Shown: positions 59,820 through 64,000 of the stretch, in pieces
How positions within the stretch are numbered: position 1 is the stretch's first letter
How the letters are laid out: every line of letters begins with the position of its first letter
Source: Pycnopodia helianthoides
Taxonomy: Eukaryota; Echinodermata; Asteroidea; Forcipulatida; Asteriidae
Direction: 5' to 3'
DNA: 64,000 nucleotides
NCBI GenBank assembly: GCA_032158295.1
Contig: CM063245.1
Location: 6,434,700-6,498,699, forward strand
Translations under genes and position numbers: made by a program
The notes under the pieces: model-generated
Told to the model about the DNA's origin: nothing
The model's input: the letters and a program-made list of their open reading frames with translations, nothing else
The model's database searches: none

Positions 59820-60802
59820 ATGTGTAGGCCTACAATTTTCTTGTTTTACTATCTGGTGCTTATGGATAAAACAAACGCACTTGTTTGGATGTATTGCTAC
59901 CATTTTGCTAAGAACGCACATTTTGTACAGGTCTGAATGATTGATTATTACAAATCTATGCTGTTTTATGTGAAAATACCGAACAATGCTATGTCAAAAT
60001 GCACATTAAAATACATTCTTTAAAAGTTGTTACCGTAATTTTGGTTAAATATGCGTGAAATGGTACCTCTCTTTGTTAAATCCCACCCCACTAGTTGTTC
60101 TATGAATCTATAATACTGACATTTTGAGTGCCCTTTGAAAAGATGATATAGACCTACGTCCAATGTATTAGGGTTTTTTCTGATAGAAATGCGGCCTTTC
60201 ATTGGCAATGCGTAGTCTCAGGGAATTCGCGGGAGCTTCTTCCTCCTATGGTTGATCAAACAGATAGATTGTGTCACACCATGATCAATATTTGGACGTC
60301 CTGGTGACTATTCAAACACAGAGAGCCAGAACTATGTGTCTGATTATTTAGCGAGATATCATCGACAAATATGTTATTCAAGCAATCATAGCAATGTATA
60401 CAAACTTCCTCTTACTTATAATAATTTTGGAAATGCCATCTTCGGGAGGTCTTGAGGTGCATTTTCGTACTTGTTAGTTAAATAATTTGTATGGGTCTTT
60501 TTGGATATTATTCTTTTTCTCTGTTACTTCCATTATACAAAACATTCATAACAGCATTCATTGTGTTTTTTTTTATACATTTTTTGTACAGTTACAATGA
60601 GTAAAATTTATTCGCAGTTGCATTAATCGGGAATATCTTGTTTACCATTTTATGCAACCTAAATACTCCTCAAAGTTGACGACAATGACACCATCCAGTC
60701 GGAAATTCAAAAATTTCCAATAAATTCCAATACAACATTCTAAACGAAGCTGTATTTATTTAAGCCTTTCTTATGTTTTGTCGCTGATGTTCAGTAACAA
60801 TA
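59820..60802. other. Unassigned DNA
   Basis: No supportable feature; T-rich stretch near 60565. Confidence 0.5.
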
Positions 60803-61034
60803 GCCCAATGCGCATGATCGGTGCACAAAGGATTCTGGGTGAAATCCGAGTCCAAGCATCACACGAGGGCGAGCAGATTTTGAAGAAATGCGGTACACAA
60901 CTATATAACCTGGCATAATTACGATTAAACTACAGCATGACTTCCATTTTGGCAGCTTGATTTCATTTTAAATTGTACTCACTTTCCCAAGATGCATCGC
61001 AGTATATTTTTAAGATGGCGCTTGTGCATTATGG
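60803..61034 (+). mobile_element. Family H element, copy 1
   Basis: Begins CCAATGCGCATGATCGG, then CAAAGGATTCTGGGTGAAAT, GTACACAACTATA, AAACTACAGCATG, TTTCCCAAGATGCATCGC and ends AAGATGGCGCTTGTGCATTA. The complete order is repeated in reverse at 62883-63103. The ends are only weakly inverted (GGATTCTGGG against GATGCATCTTGGG), so the class is uncertain. Confidence 0.78.
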
Positions 61035-61538
61035 GATGTGCACGCGCAGCGCACAGATCTTGCCAATTAACACCTTTTTGACAGGGGCACCCCCTACTCA
61101 GATTGACTTCATGTGAATAAGGTCTCGTATAGCTGCTCAAGAAAGAGTAAAATATATTTCCACACCAAACATGACCTTGAAAATAGTTATTCGTAAGTGG
61201 TATCTCGAAGTTCCTTAACTGAAAAAAAAACCTAAACAACAACCACAGTACCTTTAAAACGTTTTTGGGGATGTTTCCTGTTCTGGATAAACGGCACTGA
61301 ATTAATGCTCATATATAGTTTGCTGACTTGATGAGAGAATCAATGCTTTAATTCCTGCGAGTAAACCGCTCCTTATCAACCATCGATTGACCCATCACTG
61401 CGTATGACAGAAATGTCCGCCAGATTATTTTGTCAGCTCGTACTTTTTTTTAAAGGGTATGATACTGTAGTTAGATTTTAAGATTTTTAAGAAGACTTTT
61501 TTGTTTACAGTTTTAATTGAAAAGCTTTTCAATACATC
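61035..61538. other. Unassigned DNA
   Basis: Between the two family H copies. No repeat or gene recognised before the open frame at 61539. Confidence 0.5.
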
Positions 61539-61937
61539 ATGGAACGACTGGTGTTTGTCTTTTTTTCACCAAAAATTCAAGCCACCCAAAGAACCTTTCA
61601 ATGTTTCAACGTAGAGCTGAACAAAACACGTTTTACATGTGTTGAGTATTTTACTGAACAAAAGTGTAGTCGCCCTTTCAAAAATTTTTTAGACAGTAGT
61701 GACGAAGCTAAGTCTAGTTTCGACTTAAGGCAAGCCCGTAGTCGGTTACCAGTACCACTTTGGGTACCTGTAGCCCTAGGACAGTGGTTTCTCAGGTGTT
61801 TCAATAATGATCCTTGGACGCCCGTCAAAAGTAATGTCCCCCCTGTCGAAGCCAGGAGGTGGTTTAGATTAACGATCCAAACCTGGAATACAATATTCCA
61901 ACATCATAAAGTGACCTGTGCATTTCAAAGAAAGTGA
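61539..61937 (+). CDS. Unrecognised 132-codon open frame, probably not a gene
   Basis: The longest plus-strand frame beginning at an ATG, with a favourable Kozak context (A at -3, G at +4). The predicted protein has no signal peptide, no membrane segment and four cysteines, and I recognise no domain. It lies between two inverted family H copies and does not overlap a repeat I can name. A 76-codon frame lies opposite it. An ORF of this length is expected by chance in a window this size, and I see no poly(A) signal close behind the stop. Listed so it can be checked. Confidence 0.12.
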   Translation: MERLVFVFFSPKIQATQRTFQCFNVELNKTRFTCVEYFTEQKCSRPFKNFLDSSDEAKSSFDLRQARSRLPVPLWVPVALGQWFLRCFNNDPWTPVKSNVPPVEARRWFRLTIQTWNTIFQHHKVTCAFQRK

Positions 61938-62882
61938 TTGCCGCACTGCCTTTAGAACACTTGGACAATAAGCCGATGTTTTAAACCTGAACAGTATAGA
62001 GTTATCATCACATCCAAAAATTACTAGCTACGAGACGGGACAGAGATTTGGCTGGAATGAATCGTTTCAACAAACGCAATTCGAGAACATTTTAAAACAA
62101 TGAGTTAATTTCATTAAAAAATATTTTAAAAGTTTAGATACAATATTTGCAACTGTTTGGGATAGGTTGAAAACATATTAACTACTTACAGTGGTTTTTT
62201 TTCTTGGGGGCGGGGGCGGGGTTGTGATTCCCTCATATGACTAGCGAGAGTCACTTTTCTCTTACATGATTTCACTTATTACATCCTGTGTGAAATTTGA
62301 GACCCTGGAAATACTCCCGGTAAATATCAATACCCCCCGGATTAAAATTGTCTGAAACAACCCAAACGATCGGCAGACGATTTGGAAAATACTTGATTAC
62401 AGTCGCAGTGTGCAATTATTTGGGGGGGGGGGTGGAGATTTAAAGATAGCCGTGGGCATATTGTCACGTTCTGCTGTTTGTTGGTGTAGTGCTTGCATAT
62501 ACTCTCTGATTGCAATACCGCCGTAGGAATGAAGGGTCCATGATGAAGTTAGATCGAATGAAGTACCTACACATGACTATAATTACCAAAAAGCTGCTAC
62601 CTACTTCAACCGTGGAGAAAGGAATACTAGCGTTCAGACTAAGTAGATATTGTGTTACACACACACACATCACCTTTGCATCACGCCATCAAGTACACTG
62701 TTGTAACTTGCAGAACATTTTAGCGAGCATTCCTTCAGAAATCAACACCAACGTAATACGACTGTAGCCATCCGGCACCAGACATGCACCAGAAAACAAA
62801 GCTTGGAATCCACTTTTAAAATGGCAGCTCTATTGGTCACTAGGCTATAATAGAGTTTTCGGGCAAGTGAACACTGCAATAG
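61938..62882. other. Unassigned DNA with G-runs
   Basis: GGGGGCGGGGGCGGGG near 62205 (G-quadruplex potential on the plus strand) and a run of about 10 G near 62422. A (CA)n run lies near 62658. No gene recognised. Confidence 0.5.
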
Positions 62883-63103
62883 ACCATTATGCACAAGCGC
62901 CATCTTAAAATATACCGCAATGCATCTTGGGAAACCGAGTACAGTTCAAAAAGACGCCATGCTGTAGTTTACTCTTAATGATGCCAGGTTTTTATAGTTG
63001 TGTACTGCTTTACTTTAAAACCTGCGCGCCATGATGGTTGCCGGTGTGGCTTGGACTCTGATTTCACCCAGAATCCTTTGCGTGCCGATCATGCGCATTG
63101 GGG
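62883..63103 (-). mobile_element. Family H element, copy 2 (inverted)
   Basis: Read on the plus strand: CATTATGCACAAGCGCCATC, CCGCAATGCATCTTGGGAAA, CATGCTGTAGTTTAC, TATAGTTGTGTACTGC, ATTTCACCCAGAATCCTTTG and CCGATCATGCGCATTGG. Each is the complement of a block in 60803-61034. The frame 63000-63362 starts inside it. Confidence 0.78.
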
Positions 63104-64000
63104 CATGCAAACGGTCTGTTGTCCGTTTCCGAAGGCTCACCATCATTTTACCTCTAAAGAGGGCTGCATGATGACGTCAATGTACAACAGAGAATTCATA
63201 GATGATTTCAAATTGATACACAGTAGGCATACGCTATTGATAAACCTGGTGCCCATTTTGTTTAAACCTAATCACCACAGAATGCCGCACGTGCTTCTAA
63301 CTGTTTCATTACTCGAGCTCGATGCATATAAATGGTACGTGATAGAATGCAAGCCGATATGACAACGGTCATCTATAATCGACCAGAGAGAATACGAAAT
63401 AGGTCTATATGCCGCAGCGAAAGCTTGGGGGTTCGTACAGAATTAGCTTGCAAGGTTGATTATTCACTAGACAAAACCCAGAATTAGCTGGCGGGAGATT
63501 GTAAAATAAAGTTACGACATGACGGGAAAACACTGTAGAAGGAATCAAATATATAAAACATGAGAATCCCATTTAACAATTGTGGTCATTTTTTTTGGGG
63601 GGGGGGTAAATCAACTCTGCTGGAAACGGAATATCCTACCCATGAGCATCCGCGCAATCAATACCCCAGAAATTCCGGCTAATTGACTTAGTTTGGGACC
63701 AGCGTAGCGGAACCCGTAACTCGGGGAAACAAAATTGTGAATTGATTGGTTTTAGCTGATTGGGCGACCACAGACAACATTCAAGTGATTTTTGAGTATT
63801 GTGTTTCCACGTATAGCGACAGGCAGTCGCCCGTGTCTGACCTGTCATACAATGGAGCCTTTAAGAAGAGATGCCTTCCCAGCGTAATCTAGATCAGACG
63901 GAAGAAACCATCCACTTAAAACAACATCAAGCTGCTTCAAAAATTGTCATCTTGAGTTTGACTGATTGTTGTGGATGTCTTGTTATTTTGCAGTTTCTGT
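63104..64000. other. Unassigned DNA
   Basis: T-run followed by a G-run of about 10 near 63590-63607. One minus frame (63636-63848) without recognised domain. The window ends with no feature cut by the border that I can identify. Confidence 0.5.

Overview
This is AT-rich, repeat-dense animal nuclear DNA. I find no protein-coding gene, tRNA, rRNA or snRNA gene that I can support on either strand. The longest open frames are about 130-140 codons. They match nothing I recognise, several lie inside repeats, and ORFs of this size are expected by chance in 64 kb read in six frames. There is no prokaryotic gene packing and no operon, IS element or CRISPR array. Several repeat families, above all the one starting TTAAAGGCACTGGACACT and the one with ends like GGGCCCAATTTCATAGAGC, are sequences I associate from memory with echinoderm, especially sea star, genomes. 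An asteroid origin is therefore my best guess, but it rests on recollection and not on a search. The window could be intergenic or could sit inside very long introns.

What can be annotated is a dense population of short non-autonomous mobile elements. Four families share the end TTAAAGG: family A (about 385 bp, four copies at 10702, 39299, 42450, 47489), family C (18418, 52254), family D (43223, 46464, fragment 45512) and family E (13138, 53102). Other groups are family B with TAGATGGAT-like ends (417, 59157 and a relative at 22569), family I (8124, 12236, 23851, 29711, 34977), family J rich in GACCC/GGGTC (7925, 50249, 56487), family L (2327, 18998), family H (an inverted pair at 60803/62883) and single fold-back elements at 9042, 20060, 21081, 28468 and 53508. 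Three copies of a tRNA-derived SINE lie at 11128, 17330 (minus) and 36690.

Between these lie tandem arrays: an 18-19-bp repeat (17146), a (TTG)n tract (25305), a 31-bp array of near-palindromes (50429), a 112-119-bp array (58700) and a degenerate triplication (40680). There are also isolated hairpins.

The most unusual objects are a 644-bp inverted tandem array built of CGTACGTACG-containing units inside terminal inverted repeats (21081-21724), a possible multibranched RNA-like fold (34498-34638), a 123-nt near-complete hairpin (28468-28590), a 212-bp element with a clean 9-bp target duplication that overlaps the end of another element (53508-53719), and a pair of exon-sized diverged duplicates with splice-like borders (7253 and 8411). 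Stretches not named are AT-rich single-copy-looking DNA in which I see no supportable feature.
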